Counted from the first letter of the stretch, positions 11,055 through 24,030 are shown. The stretch: DNA of 64,000 nucleotides from Cunninghamia lanceolata (GCA_027924645.1 BSBN01000213.1:37388501-37452500), one strand, 5' to 3'. A program made the numbers and translations. The notes: generated by a model not told the origin, from the sequence alone.

Positions 11055-11863
11055 GACTTTTGAAATTGTATAATTTCACAAAGATAATAAAGAGTGCATT
11101 TGGTTTGTGTGTTCCAATGGTACTTCTAAGTTATTGTTACTAATTTCTCGTATGTTAGATTGGTAATACTTCTGTGCCACTGTGTAAATCATAGATCATC
11201 CATTAAAACATTTAACTGTGCAATTGATGTAATGAAGCACAACCATTTCTTGGTATCTTGATTTGAATGTATTTCGATAACCTATCTCTTCATGCTTTGA
11301 GATCTGTGTGTTATCCTTCTTTCATCGTAGTCACATGTTAAAACATTCATTGTGAAACTCATCATATAAGTTTAGGAATGTGGTTTCTAGCTTGTGTGGT
11401 GAAACCCCCTTATAATTTGTCATAATTTTGTGGAATCCAAAACAATATTCATGTGTCTACTATTAGGGTTTTAGTAAATCATCTTTATTGTTAGTTTTCA
11501 TTTTTTTCCTTTTTGTACTTTTAGGTTAAAAGTACACAAAAACTACAAAAACCACCATCATACGAGGGAGCTGCCCCTCTCAAACGTAGAGGAAAGTTGT
11601 TGGTCCAGTAACAATTTCTCCAACTATTGGGACATTTATCACTACCCGTTGGGCAAGTCACTTTGAAATCTACAGTGAAAATCTATTTACCCACATCTCC
11701 CAAAAGGGTTTTCCCCACGTAAATCATTATTTTTTGGTATGATTGTTATTTATGTTTATTTTTGTATAATTTATGTAATTGTTGTAAAGATCAAAAAAGT
11801 TTTGCCTAACCATCCTCTCAAGATTAGTGGAGGAAGTTGTTCTGCTACCTTAGCTTCCTTACA
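11055..11863 (+). other. Spacer, then probable 5' LTR of Copia-2
   Basis: No gene. The primer site at 11866 implies an LTR ending near 11863 (CTTACA). Its start cannot be fixed because the 3' LTR of Copia-2 is missing and no second copy exists for comparison. The stretch at about 11500-11863 has the usual leader character (CCCAAAAGGGTTTTCCCCACG at about 11699). Confidence 0.5.
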
Positions 11864-11865
11864 AG

Positions 11866-11877
11866 TGGTATCAGAGC
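11866..11877 (+). other. Copia-2 primer binding site
   Basis: TGGTATCAGAGC, matching initiator-methionine tRNA, lies 122 bases upstream of the gag ATG on the plus strand. Confidence 0.85.
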
Positions 11878-11987
11878 TTGATCACCTTTGGTTTTAGTTG
11901 TGAGTTGTCAAATTTTTTGAACTAATCTAGTTTTGAGTGGGAGCTTGTGTAGAAGATACTATATGATCTTGTTACATGAATTTTCAG

Positions 11988-12894
11988 ATGGCGAGCACAT
12001 CAGGGAGAATAGAGGTAGAGAAATTTTCTGGTAACAATTTTGAGATGTGGAAGCTAAAGATAGAAGAACTGCTAATTGATCGAGATCTATGGGATGCTAT
12101 TGATGAAAATGTTTCAAGGCCTACAGATGCTACTTTGGTTGCTCAATATGATGTAATGGACCATAAAGCCAAGGGTCTAATTAGATTGTGCCTAGCAGAC
12201 TCTATTTCAATCAATGTTCATGAAGAGTCATATGCAAAGAAACTATGGAAGAAACTTAGTGAGATATATCAAGACAAATCTTGAGTGACCAAGATTTTTT
12301 AAGGAAGAAGTTGTATTCCTTGAGAGTGGAAGAGAGTGGATGAATTGCACAAACCACCTAGAAGCATTCAATATGTTGGTGGCTCAATTGGCATTAGTTG
12401 GTGTAAAAATGGTTGAGGAGGAGAGATGTCAGATCCTACTTTTTTCTTTGTCTAGTTCATGGGATTCTCTTGTTATGGCTCTTGGGAGTACTTCTATTGT
12501 CTTGAAAGTTGAAGATGTTGTGGGTTCTTTTATTTCTGAAGAGATGAGGAAGAAGGTATCCATTAGTACCAAAGAGGCCCTAAATGTTCATGGAAGACCT
12601 AAAGAAAAAGGCAAGAAGAGTGAGAAGCGTGACAAATCCAAGTCCAAGGGGAGATCCAAATCTCCTAGAAAGTCTAAAGTTATTTGTTGGAATTGTGGTA
12701 AGCCTAGACACTTCCATAAGGAGTGCAAAGAAGAAAAGAAGAAAAAGAAGAAATTTGATTCTGATTCTGAGTCCAAGAAGGAAGATGGTGATGCATTCAT
12801 TTTAGCTTTGGCCACTCATGTAGGTAATGATGCATGCTTAATTGACTCAGGTGCATCTTTCCATATGACCCCTAATAGAGTTTGGTTTTTTTAA
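11988..12894 (+). pseudogene. Copia-2 gag and protease
   Basis: ATG at 11988 starts MASTSGRIEVEKFSG, chosen because it follows the primer site and begins the family's conserved N-terminus. The capsid part runs to a stop at 12284; a frameshift at about 12285-12340 moves the rest into another frame. That frame carries a lysine-rich linker, a CCHC knuckle (CWNCGKPRHFHKEC, about 12688-12727) and the retropepsin motif LIDSGASFHM (about 12838-12870) with the catalytic DSG intact. A single TAA at about 12892 then interrupts it. Confidence 0.9.
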
Positions 12895-12918
12895 TATGAA
12901 AAATTTTATGGAGGTAAG

Positions 12919-14150
12919 GTGTACTTGGATGATGATTCTCATTTAAATATTGTTGTTCATTGTAAAGTTAAAATTAGATTTCTTAATGGTAGAGTAAAAA
13001 AGATTAATGGTGTGTTGCATATCCCTAGGTTAGCACGAAACTTATTATCCATGAGTAAACTAATAGATGAGGGTGTACATGTAGTCTTTTCTAATGTAGG
13101 ATGCAAGATGGTTAGAGGTGTCATGGTGATCGCTAGAGGTGTCAGATTCGGTACATTATATAAGCTTGATGCATACACTATTGAGTGCAATAGTACTTCT
13201 ATGAAAAGTAAGTCTATGACTACTTCATTGGAAAAAGTGAGGGTTTCCTCTTCAATAGATGGTCATGGCTTCTGGGTACCTAAGTGTGCTCTTTCTTCTA
13301 AATCAAAATTAACTATAGAGAAGACTATGTTATGGCACTAGAGATTAGGCCACATTGGAGAAAAGGGTCTAAGGACCTTAAAAAATAAAAACCTTGTTGA
13401 AGGGTTGACCAATTGTAATCTTGATTTTGATTTTTGTGAGCATTGCATTTATGGTAAACAAAACTGCATTTAGTTTTACTCGAGTTCTCATAAATCTTGT
13501 CGTGTATTGGATCTTATTCATTCTGATGTGTTTCATCCTGTAGATGTTCCTTTCATTGAAAAATTGACATATTATGTTTCATTTATTGATGATTATAGTA
13601 GGGCATGGGTATATTTTCTAAAGAGTAAATCTGAAGTTTTTAGTTGATTTAAAGAATTTAAAGCAATGGTTGAGTTCCAAACATAAAAATAAAATAAAAT
13701 GTTTGATGACTAATAATGGAGATGAATTTTTCTCTAATGATTTTGATAGATTATGTAAATATTGTGGCACTCAAAGACAAAAGACAACTCTGTATTCTCC
13801 ACAACAGGATGGAGTTGCAGAAAGAATGAATAGGACATTGATGGAGAAGGTTAGGAGTATGCTTAGTAGTATTGGTCTAGAACAAAGGAACCTTTTGGAT
13901 TGAAGCTGTTGCCACTACTTGCTACCTTATTAACAGGTCTCCTACATCAGCTCATGTTGATAAAATGCCTATGGAAGCATGGTCGGGTCACAAGCCTTCA
14001 CTAAGACATCTTAGAGTTTTTAGTTGCGAGGCATATGCACATGTACCAAAGGAGAAGCGAGCAAAGTTGGAGAACAAGGCTATGAAGTGTATCTTCATTG
14101 GGTACAGTTATGGTGTGAAAGGATACAAGCTTTGGGATTCTATTGCATAG
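12919..14150 (+). pseudogene. Copia-2 pre-integrase and integrase
   Basis: The reading continues in the frame of the protease (LHIPRLARNLLSMSKLIDEG) to the zinc finger LWH...LGHIGEKGL...CEHC at about 13330-13450. The integrase core follows with DLIHSDVFHP, FIDDYSRAWVYFLK, DEFFSNDFDRLC and GVAERMNRT (about 13500-13830). The C-terminal part at 13965-14150 reads MPMEAWSGHKPSLRHLRVFS and IGYSYGVKGYKLWD. Stops at 13341, 13470, 13645 and elsewhere disable it. Confidence 0.9.
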
Positions 14151-14396
14151 AAGGTAATATATAGTAGAAGTGTGATTTTTAGAGAAATTGAGCCTTCTTC
14201 TATTACATTGTAGCTAGAACAAAGTGAACAAAAAAATGTGATTCAATTTCCTTCTACACCTAAGAAAATTGAATCGAGACCCCTAGATAGACAAGAAGTT
14301 GAGGAAAGCTCATCTAGATCTGAATCTTCAGAAGAGGAGGAAGAACCTCCAACTCAACTTGTCTGAAGGTCTACAAGGCATAGACAACCACATGAA

Positions 14397-15482
14397 ATGT
14401 ATTCACCTGATGGTTGGAGATGTATTTTTTCTTTGAATACTAACATGGATGAACCCAAATTTATAGTAGAGGCATTAGGTATGAATGACGCAGAGTCTTG
14501 GAAGACTACTATGGATGAAGAAATGGAAACTTTGAAAAAGAATGATACATGGGATCTAGTACCATTGTCCGAAGGATGAAAATGCATTGGTTGCAAATGG
14601 GTGTTCAAGAAAAAGATTGGTTCAAATGGAGGTATTGAGAAATACAAAGCACGGTTGGTTGTGAAAGGGTACTCTCAAGTTGAAGGTGTTGATTACAGTG
14701 AGATATTTTCTCCTATTGCAAAAATGGAATCCATTAGATTCTTTCTTTATATTGCTGTTGCTTATGATCTAGAGGTTGAGCAAATGGATGTGAAAACGGT
14801 GTTCCTTCATTGTGATTTGGAGGAGGATATTTATATGACACAGCTAGAGCAATACATGGTGAAAGGTAAAAGTAATTTCATTTGTAAATTAAAAAAATCT
14901 TTGTATGGCCTTAAACGGAGTCCTAGGATGTGGTACCAAAAATTTGATACATATGTGTTGAGTTTGGGGTTTGAATTCTAAATCAGATCAATATGTTTAT
15001 TATAAATCTGATGGTGATCATTTCCTATTTATTGCATTATATGTTGATGATATGTTATTTATTGGTAAAGGGAAACGAATGGTTTTAGAACTAAAGTCTC
15101 CACTTGCAGCTAAATTTGAAATGGAAGATCTTGATGCAACTAAGCACATTCTTGGGATGGAAATCAAAAGAGATAGAGTGAACAAAAAACTATGGCCTGG
15201 CCAAAGTAAGTATGTCAATTCAGTTTTACAGAGGTTTAACATGCAGGATTGTAGACCATTGTGGGTTCCTCTTACAGTTGGAACACAATTATCTGCTTCA
15301 CAATGTCCAACATCCCCATCGGAGACATGAGCAGAGTGCCTTACCAGAGTGTAGTCAGAAGTTTGATGTATGTTATAGTCTGCACTAGACTTGACATTGC
15401 CCAAGTCATGGGAGTTCTTTCCAGATATATGTCTAATCCTGATGGAGTTCATTGGGATGCAATTAAAAGAGTCTTTAGATAA
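14397..15482 (+). pseudogene. Copia-2 reverse transcriptase (truncated)
   Basis: Three frames give RVT_2 homology: MNDAESWKTTMDEEMETLKK; then [20 protein letters not shown] and QMDVKTVFLHCDLEEDIYM; then, after a shift near 14975, ALYVDDMLFIGKG with intact YVDD (about 15040) and a further shift near 15290 into YQSVVRSLMYVIVCTRLDIA. Homology ends at about 15482. Copy is inactive. Confidence 0.9.
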
Positions 15483-18042
15483 TTGGCAGGTGCATGCCAA
15501 ATTTGATACATGATCTTTCTAAGAATTTTAGGTCAAATCTACCTTGCCATCAAGCTCAAAAGGCCCAAAAACCCTAAGATCAACTGTTAATTCTTCAAAA
15601 TTAGGCTCAAGAGTTTCAAAAGCAATTTCTTTTACTTTTGGGTCATACAACCTCATGTGTGTTGTATTGTACAAATTTTATTTCAAAAAAATAAAATAAA
15701 AAATTGACACTATGTGCTCCGATCAGGACATACAGGCCTGAAATTAGCTTGAGTTAGCTCAAGCTGGCTAAAAATCTGACCCCAATTGGCCTAGTCAGCC
15801 CTAAAAAGGGTTCATGTGGATGAGAAAGTGGTCATCGCCTGCCTCAGCAACGCCACCACCATTTGACACCACCTTGAATTGTCTCTGCTCGTTGAACACC
15901 ATGTAGCTAGTGTCAATCAACCCAATCCCCTAGGCTTAGTGTTGATCCTATCAGCAACCAGTGCCTTGACTATAGGCCCCCAGCACCTAGTCACGTGAAT
16001 GACCAGGACCTTATCCTTAGGGGATAATTTTTGCTTTACAAGCCCTATTGAAGAAGTTTCATGGAAGCAACTATATCTTGCACATACAGAGTCAAAATTT
16101 TGCAAACAAATAGGTGTTAGAAAGCTAGTTCTAAGAAATTTCTAGTGGTGTTAGTATTTTTTATTGGTGAATTTAATTGTTGTTTGAAATTTGAATCACC
16201 CATTTTGGCTCCCCAGCTTGAATCTTTTGCACATAAGCTCTATTTTTTGCAAACGAATAGGTGTTGGAAAGATATTGATGAGCTCTACATAGCCATTTAT
16301 CTATTTTTTTCAGATTCAACCTCAAGTACTTTATTCAATTTGTCAGTTATTTAGATTCTAGTTGATATCCTAGACATCCTGGCATTGGGAAAGGTTATGT
16401 TTTCTTGGGTTGGCTTCATTTATCAGCATTGATATATATTGGTTGTTTTTTATCTTCAATTTTATCATTTGAGGAGATATCATGGGTTTTGTTATTCATC
16501 ATTCTATGGTAACCCTGACTAAGGACAATTATGAGTCTTGGTGAAAAGGATCTTGACACATCTCATGTGTCTTAATCTTTTTCCTTATCTTTATGGACTC
16601 ATACTTGAACCAAATACACATAGGAGGAAATTTGCATGGGGAAATATGATTGATCATTTCCTAGGATTGATTTTTTCCAATGTTAATTTTGACACTATGT
16701 GTTCCATCTCACATATTGAGTGTCCACAACTCTTTGGACTAGAATTTTGGATATTTATGGAGACACACATCTCTCTCCAGTCCTAGATGATCCTACTATG
16801 GATTGATTCATACCCCTTGCTGATGCAAATCATATAACCTTTGATGATGATACAAAAGAGGAGCTTGAATATCTAGTAGGCCTTGATTGTTCAGATGACA
16901 CAAATACTTCTCTTGCTCCTTCTCCTCCTATCGAGGTCATATCTCCATAACATGTTGCTACATCAGAGTTCAAAGTTGCTTCTTTGAGAGATTCTAGTGA
17001 TTCTTTGTAGCAGGACCATTTCAATATTTTAGATCCACCTCATTGGTATTTCTATTTATCAGACATTGCATCCTTATTTGTGGAGTCCATTTGAGAGTTT
17101 ATCTCTCCTCTTTGATGGCAGTGATGTCATCACATCTTCAGTGTTTTCAGGTGCAGTTCAATATCTTTCCTCTCATGGTTCTGCTTCTTTGATTGGGCAT
17201 TCAGTTCCTAATTTAAAGGAGACATCTTTTTCTAGCATGAGGACACACGATTTGTGTTCCCCTTTCATCCAAATTGTGAGAGTTGCTTCTACATCCACCA
17301 TTGGATTTATTTCTTCCCAATGGGAGAAATTTTTATAGGCAATGGATTGTGTTATGTCTTCGGGGATTCATCATTTGCATGGGAGCTACTTCTTTGTGAG
17401 ATGGATCTATTATCTCATTCATTCACGCTCTCCTATGGGGAGGTATTCATTATGTATTGTAAATATCAAATTTATAAATAATATATACAATGAATCAAAA
17501 TTAAATAATCACATTAATATAATTATTACAATTTTTGTTATAATATTTTTAAACTTAAAAGAAAAAATATTATTTGTTTAACATTAGCCACTCAAAATTT
17601 AATTAACTTTTATCTTCATTCCATTCCATACTTGTATTTTTCTACTCAATTTAAGTGTGTTTGTTTTACTCAAAATAGTATTTCCGCAAAATTTGTCCTT
17701 AAGAGCTCAAATTTTGAGCCAATCACAACACAGAAAAATAATTTTCTAAATATTTTTTTGTTAAAACTTTCACATGTAGACTTAACAAAACTTAAAATTT
17801 GTTCAACATGAAAAATAATACTCTGTTTTGATTGGTTTACTCTAGATAGATTAATCACTAGACAAAAAAATCCATTGCAATAGTAATGCGGAAGGAGGTA
17901 CTAATAATATAAAAATTTCTATTTTAAAAAATAAAATAACATAAAATAAAAATAGCTAGAATTATATACTTAAGATATGGAGTAAATAAAAATAGATTAA
18001 ACAATTTAAATAAAATAAAATAATTTTTAAATAATTGTAAAG
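15483..18042. other. Unassigned AT-rich region with small coding-like relics
   Basis: No intact gene. The minus strand at about 16105-15790 looks coding-derived (DKVLVIHVTRCWGPIVKAL; further on MVFNEQRQFKVVSNGGG) and is broken by a stop between the two parts; I do not recognise the protein. Around 16500-16530 the plus strand gives TLTKDNYESW, like a Copia gag N-terminus, and 16815-16950 reads ANHITFDDDTKEELEYLVG, so old element debris is likely. From 17450 to 18042 the DNA is very AT-rich and nothing is recognised. Confidence 0.4.
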
Positions 18043-18060
18043 TAAAATAAAATAACTCTT
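18043..18060. repeat. LINE target-site duplication, left copy
   Basis: TAAAATAAAATAACTCTT, identical to 24135-24152. The length and A/T-rich target are usual for L1 target-primed insertion. Confidence 0.88.
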
Positions 18061-18363
18061 GGGAAATCATTGCTTTATTCAATTCATTGTTTATACGGGG
18101 CCGCCTAGGAGAACGGGCATGTGCAAGGACTGGTTGCAGACTGTGGTCTGCATGTTCAAGTTTCTCTTTGCATGTTTCTTCTTGTTGCAGATCGAGCTTT
18201 GGTGGGTGATTTCCAGCGATTGGAGGGGTGTTAAAGTTTGCGGGGGTTTTTTTTCTAGATCTCACTCTTTTCTTTTTTTGATTGCTTGTTGTTTGGTGCC
18301 GAAGCTAGGTGTTGGTGTTTGTGGGGATCGAAGAAGGTCTCTGTCAGCTAATCTCTTTTTTTC

Positions 18364-19728
18364 ATGGCCTCAGGTGAGGCATCTAGAGTTAATCATAATA
18401 TGGATTTTCAAGCATCCCTGCGTGCAAGCTCTCTATCTTCGTCTAAGCATGGTGTTGTGAATAAGTCTCCCTCTAATAATGCGGGGTTTGATAGGATGGC
18501 TCTGTCTGGGAGCCCTCGCATCCCAAAAATCAATGGGTGTTTGGAGCGGTGCCTAGATAGGCCTATTCTGTTCGTTCAAATGGATTCTATTGCTAAGGAC
18601 GTAGAATACTTCACCAATCATGCTTTGATATGCAAATTCATGGGGATGCCGGTCTTGCTCCCATTCTTAGACTCGCAAGTTAGAAGAACTTAGAACCCCG
18701 AAGGAGAAGTAGAGCTAATGTTGCTGGCTAACAATTTTTTTATGGTTATTTTTAATTGCATGGCTGATCGACATAGGGGTTTTGAAGGAGGTCCTTAATT
18801 TCACAATCAGATTGGTGTATTTCTGAAGTCGTGGCACACTAGCTTCAATCCTTCGGAGGAGCTCCCGAATCAGGTCCCGGTGTGGGTGCGTCTTCCCTGG
18901 TTTCTGGTGGAGTACTGGAGAAATGATATTCTGCACATGGTCACATTGCTACTGGGAAAACTGGTGGGTCCTTCTCAGCAAACGCAGGATTGAAGGATTA
19001 TGACCTTTGCTCACATCTGTTTGGATATAGACTTGAGCAACCCTCTTCCTGATTCGTTGGAAGTTCAAGTTGGCTCATCTTCTTAGGTGCAATAGCTGGA
19101 CTATGAGACTCTTCCTTTCTAGTGTCAGTTGTGTCATGAATATGGTCACTTGCAACGATCCCCTATTCCAGGTGAGGGGACTGACAAGGAGGGTTTTATT
19201 CCTGCTAAGACCCACAACAGAAATCGAGGAATGAAAAGAACTTTCAAGGAGAGACAAGAAGAGGAAACTCTCAATCAGTTTGACGTGTTAAAGGACTTGT
19301 TTCAGGAAGAAGGTGTTCCCTTCAAAATGCAAGTTGCAGATAGTACTATTGTGGAGCAGTGCCTGGGGGACCAGTCAAATGCTATTTCCTGCCAAGCCCC
19401 AGTAGAGTGTTAATTAGCTCAGATGGACATAGATCTATCTTCCTCAGTTCCTGAGCTTAGGGAAATTAGATTGATGATAGATTCTAATATGGTTCCAGAT
19501 CCCCTTGGTTCTGGGATCATCATTGGGAAGAGTGTTGGGGAATCAGGCAAAATCAAGTCTTCTCCTATTTTGGGCCTGTAGCAAAAACCCCCAAAAAAGG
19601 GGCCTCCTGAGAAGCCTCTTAAAATAGGTAGGAAGAAGGATCTGGAAAAGGTAAAGCTGATTGGGGAGACATTGGTGGAGTCTGGCTCAGTGAGGACTAA
19701 TGATTCTCACTTTTCTCAGCCCCAGTGA
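18364..19728 (+). pseudogene. LINE ORF1 (nucleic-acid-binding protein)
   Basis: Starts at ATG 18364 (MASGEASRVNHNMDFQASLR) and stays in one frame to TGA 19726-19728, interrupted by about seven in-frame stops. The middle resembles the DUF4283 region of plant LINE ORF1 (VPVWVRLPWFLVEYW) and is followed by a zinc knuckle (CQLCHEYGH, about 19120-19150) whose last Cys is lost. The protein binds element RNA. Its stop overlaps the ORF2 start as TGATG, suggesting coupled or re-initiated translation in the active ancestor. The first stop, at 18691, follows VRRT. Confidence 0.88.
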
Positions 19729-22700
19729 TGATTGTGATTTCTTGGAATGTCAGGGGTATGAATAACATCCCTTGACAAAAGGCTATTCAAGAGTTGATTC
19801 ATGTTCATTCTCCTGATTTGGTTTTCCTCCAGGAGACTAAGTTGTCTATTGAAAGTATGTTGAAATTGGCTCCTAAGATTTGGGGCAAAGGTCTCTGCCA
19901 ATGTGTGGGGGCGCAGGGCAGCTCAGGGAGACTTGCTTGGTTATGGGATCCACGCATATTTATTCCTCTCTAGTGGCTTTCTGGAAAGTGCTCTATATCT
20001 CTTGTTGCTTCTAGTCTAGAGTCAGGTGAGAGAATCCTTCTTTCTAACATTTATGCTCTTACGGATCTCCCTGGTAAGGTTCATTTGTGGTCTCATATTA
20101 GACACTTGTATTCTTCAGAGCCCATCCTTCCTTGGATTCTTGCAGGTCATTTTAATGTTGTCTCGTCTTTGGAAGAGAAAAGGGGTGGGACTTCCCGTCT
20201 AGATCCTTCCTCGACTCTCTTGAGGGACAATGTGGAATGTATGAATTTGGTGGATATCAAACCCTCGAATGGGTTATTTACCTAGAACAATAGGACTGGT
20301 GATGCTGTTATTTCTGAAAGGTTAGATAGGCTCCTAATGTCTAGTTTTTGGGTTGGGGTCAATTGGATAACTAGCTCAAAGATTTTGGATTAGCAAGGCT
20401 CAGATCACTGGCCGATCAAATTCTCTACTTGCCAAACTAGATCCTCTAAAAGACAATCTTTTAAATTTTAGCTTATGTGGCTTCGAGATGAGTCTCTAAA
20501 CATGATCTGCTCCTAGGGTGGTGGGGGCTAGGAAGCCCGATTTTGGCACTGTTATGTACTCCTTTGCTAAAAGGCTTCAATATGTTAAATATATGTTGAA
20601 ACATTGGAACAGACACCATTTCGGCAATATTTTCCAGCTAAAAGGGTTGCACAAGAGCATTTGGACACAATTACTCGACATATCTGGGCTCAGTGGCTAT
20701 TTGAGGAGTTGAGTATGCTGGAAGCTACAGCTATGAAGGATGTGGAGGAATGGGAGCTTCGTGAGGAAATTTTCTGGAAGCAAAAATCCTGGATTGATTG
20801 GCTTCAAGAAGGGGACAGGAATACTTCCTTTTTTCACAATTCGGTTAAGGATCAAAGGTAGGGAAATATCTTATCATCTCTCAAGTCCTTGAATAGTGAC
20901 CTTCTTCCTTCCTCTGTTGAGATTTTGAAAGAGTCTGTCTGGTTCTTCTCTGCTCTTTCCTTTAATGATTCCCCTCCTGCCAGTGAAGAAGAAGAGGCAA
21001 TCTTGGCTTGCATTCCTCCCTTGGTGACTGATGGAATGAATGAGTCTCTTCTCAAGATGATCTCTTTGCTGGAGCTAGAGAATATTGTATTTCAGATGAG
21101 GAAAGGTAAAGCTCCTAGTCCTAATGGGTTCCCAATTGAGTTCTTTCAGGAGTTTTGGGAGGTTATAAAGCTTGACCTTCTCAAGGTTGTTCAAGAATCT
21201 CAAAGGAATAAGCAAATGCTAAGAGCCTTGAATGCCACCTTCTTGGCTCTCATCCCTAAGCGGGAGGGGGCTAATTCTTTGGATCTCTTTAGGCCTATTG
21301 CCCTTTGTAATGTGGTGTATAAAATAATCACCAAGATGATTGATGAATGCCTAAAGCCGTGGTTAGATAGATTGGTTTCTGAGGAATAGGGTGGATTTGT
21401 GGTTGGTAGGCATATTCTGGATGGTGTGGTTATTGCTACTGAGACTATGCACTCTATGGCCTCCTCCAAGGAGAAGGCTATGTTCATTAAGCTGGATATG
21501 GCCAAGGCTTATGACCGTGTCAAATGGGATTTTCTAACTAAGATTTTGAGAGCCTTTGGGTTCAACAATGCTTGGATTGAATGGGTTATGAGTTGTGTCA
21601 CATCTACCTCCTTTTCTGTGCTCGTCAATGTAGAGCCTTCTGAACTTTTTGGGGCTTCCAGGGGCCTTCGCCAAGGGGATCCTTTATCCCCATATTTATT
21701 TATTTTAATGGTTGAAGGGCTTGGGAGATTTTTGAAATCCCATGTGGAGCTTGGTCTCATTCAAGGTTAGCGATGGGGCAATAACATTCCCCCAGTCCCA
21801 TCTTCAGTTTGTGGATGACATGGCGTTAATGGGTCTCGCCAGAGTGGATGAGGCAGTTAATCTTAGGAGGTCCCTAGATTGTTATTTGGATACTTTGGGG
21901 TAAAGCATCAATGAAGGCAAGTCTTTTATTTACTTCTTTAATACTCCTATTCTTATCCAACAGAGAATTGCGGGTATCCTCATGTTTTAGATTGGCTCGC
22001 TTCCTTTTGTCTACCTTGGCATTCCTCTGGATGTTCATTCGTTACCTCGAGTGTTCTGGAAGGATGTCATTAAGAAGTTCCGTAAAAAAGTTAGTCATTG
22101 GACTTGCAGGTGGCTTTCTACTACAGGAAGAGTGACCCTTTTAAAGTCTTTGGTTCAGGCTCTCCCATTGTATAGGTGATTTGTGTTATCTACCCCTGCC
22201 AGCTTTGTGCGTGACTTTGAGCATCTTTGTCGGTAGTTTCTTTGGTCTAGTAATCTTCTTTTGAGGAAGTGGAGTTTGGTCAAGTGGGATTTTGTTTGTC
22301 AGCCGAAGCAGAAGGGTGGTCTTGAGCTACATCGGGCTGATTTGAATGGGCAAGCTTTGGCTGCTAAACTTTATTAGAGATGGTGTTCTCAACAGCACCA
22401 GACTTGGGCTAAGATCCTCACCTCAAGATATCTCAAGGATGTGGATAGTGTGGATGTGCCCAGATATAGCCTAGTGGGTAAGGGATCTATGGTTTAGACC
22501 ACCCTTAAGAGGGGAGCTCAGTTGATTAAGAAAGGTTTGTTCTAGATTTGCAATAGGGGCTCAGAGGCTATCTTCTGGTTTGATTCCTGGGATGGACATC
22601 CTTTGATTATGTCTACACACTCTCACTTGCAGGACCTTTGTAGGTATTTTTTGGAAGCTGGCTGGATTCATGTGATGGATTTCAAATCCCCTTAGGTTCT

Positions 22701-24030
22701 GGATCGGGATACAGTGTACAGGTGGAAGGATTCGCATGAATGGCCGCCTCAGGTAATAGTGGAGGACCGTCAAGAGATGGCTGGCATCTTGGCTAGTAGG
22801 GTTTGCAACTCTTTATTGGAGAGGGATGTTCTGGCCTGGGGAGGTGACTAGGAAGGCAAATTCATTATAGCCTTTGGTTATTAGGCTTTGGATGAGCAAA
22901 AGTTTGGGTGCACGGGGGTCCCCTGGTGGAAGTAGATCTAGAATAAATTCCCTTGGCCCAAGTGTAACTTCTTTTCTTGGTTGGTGATTTATAATAGATG
23001 TCTGACCTAGGAGAATCTTTGGAAGTAAGGATTTCAAGGCCCCTCTATGTGTGTAATGTGCTCTAATAGTGATGAGAACATTCCTCATCTTTTCTTCCAG
23101 TGCTTTTTTGCTAGGGTGATCTGGCATTTTTGGTGGGAATTTTAGAGGCATTCGTGTAGGCATGTCTCATCTTTAGAGGACTTATGGAGCAAGCTAGGGA
23201 ATTCTCCAGCTAAGACTTCCTTCCTCCAAACTACTTGGACAATTGGTCCTAGCTTCATCATTTGGCATATCTGGTTAGAGCGTAATTGCAAGATTTTTTT
23301 GGATAAGAAGCTTCAGGTGCATCAGGTTTGGATGTAGATTTTGGGAGTTCTTCAGGAGACTTTAACGGCTAGGTGTGATCTCTCAACCCCTGTGGATCCT
23401 GGAGATATGGGCATTGTTCAGAGTTTGGGGATTTCTATTAGTGCCAAGGGTAGGATGAGGCTTGGTTGGGGTCGGGGTGATAGAGGAAAGGTTCAGAGAG
23501 ATGGTCATTAGATTCCTCCACCCTTGGAGGTTCTGAAGATTAACACTGATGGTTCCTCTAGAGGCAATCCGGGTCACGCTGGTGTTGGGGGCATTGGTAG
23601 GGACTGCTCAAGAGTGGTTATGTTCCTTTTCTCTAAGTATCGTGGCCAACACTCTAACAATTTCATGGAGGCCTTGGCTATTCTCTTGGCTCTTAAAAGG
23701 GCTTGTACCATTGGTTGTAGAAGGATAATTTGTGAGTCAGATTCTCAAATTGTGGTTGATTTTCTGAACAAGCAGCAATTGGAGGATATTAATTGGTAGC
23801 TGGTTGGGGTGGTTAGAAAAATAATCTCTCTGGGTGAGGTTTTAGATTCTATCACCTTCTGCCATATCCCTAGGGAGTGGAATAAGGTGGCTGATGGTTT
23901 GGCTAAATGGGCCTCTAAGCAGATGGGAAGTTGGAAAGTGGATGACTGGAGCTACGTCCCTAAGGACCTTTCTTGGGAGCTTGAGGATTTGGTTATGGAA
24001 GACATGAGATGTGTTTTAGGTGTTTCTTGA
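19728..24030 (+). pseudogene. LINE ORF2: endonuclease, RT and RNase H
   Basis: ATG 19728 begins MIVISWNVRGMNN, the AP endonuclease start; VFLQETKLS and GSDHWPIKFS follow. RT motifs are FRPIALCNVVYKIITKM (about 21290), MFIKLDMAKAYDRVKWDF (about 21480), GLRQGDPLSPYLFILMVEGL (about 21665) and the catalytic LQFVDDMALMG (about 21805). A zinc-binding segment lies near 23050 (CVMCSNSDENIPHLFF). RNase H at 23524-23930 shows DGSSRGNPG, NNFMEAL, CESDSQ and HIPREWNKVADGLAKWA, so its D-E-D-D residues remain. Most of it lies in one frame, with about two compensating shifts near 20500-20650 and another break near 21780-22000, plus many stops, mostly TAG where Gln or Trp is expected. Confidence 0.92.

Larger units (their letters stand above)
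11866..15482 (+). mobile_element. Copia-2: 3'-truncated Ty1/Copia element
   Basis: Plus-strand element with primer site, gag, protease, integrase and reverse transcriptase in Copia order. Homology stops abruptly near 15482, inside the end of the RT/connection region (DAIKRVFR, where the next residues should be a YLKGT-like run). RNase H, PPT and 3' LTR are absent. The gag (WKLKIEELLIDRDLWDAI) resembles Tnt1-like (Tork) Copia elements, a different lineage from Copia-1. Confidence 0.9.

Noticed and set aside
12588..12815. Minus-strand frame with a Phe run opposite Copia-2 gag
   Set aside because: It is the shadow of the Lys-rich gag linker.
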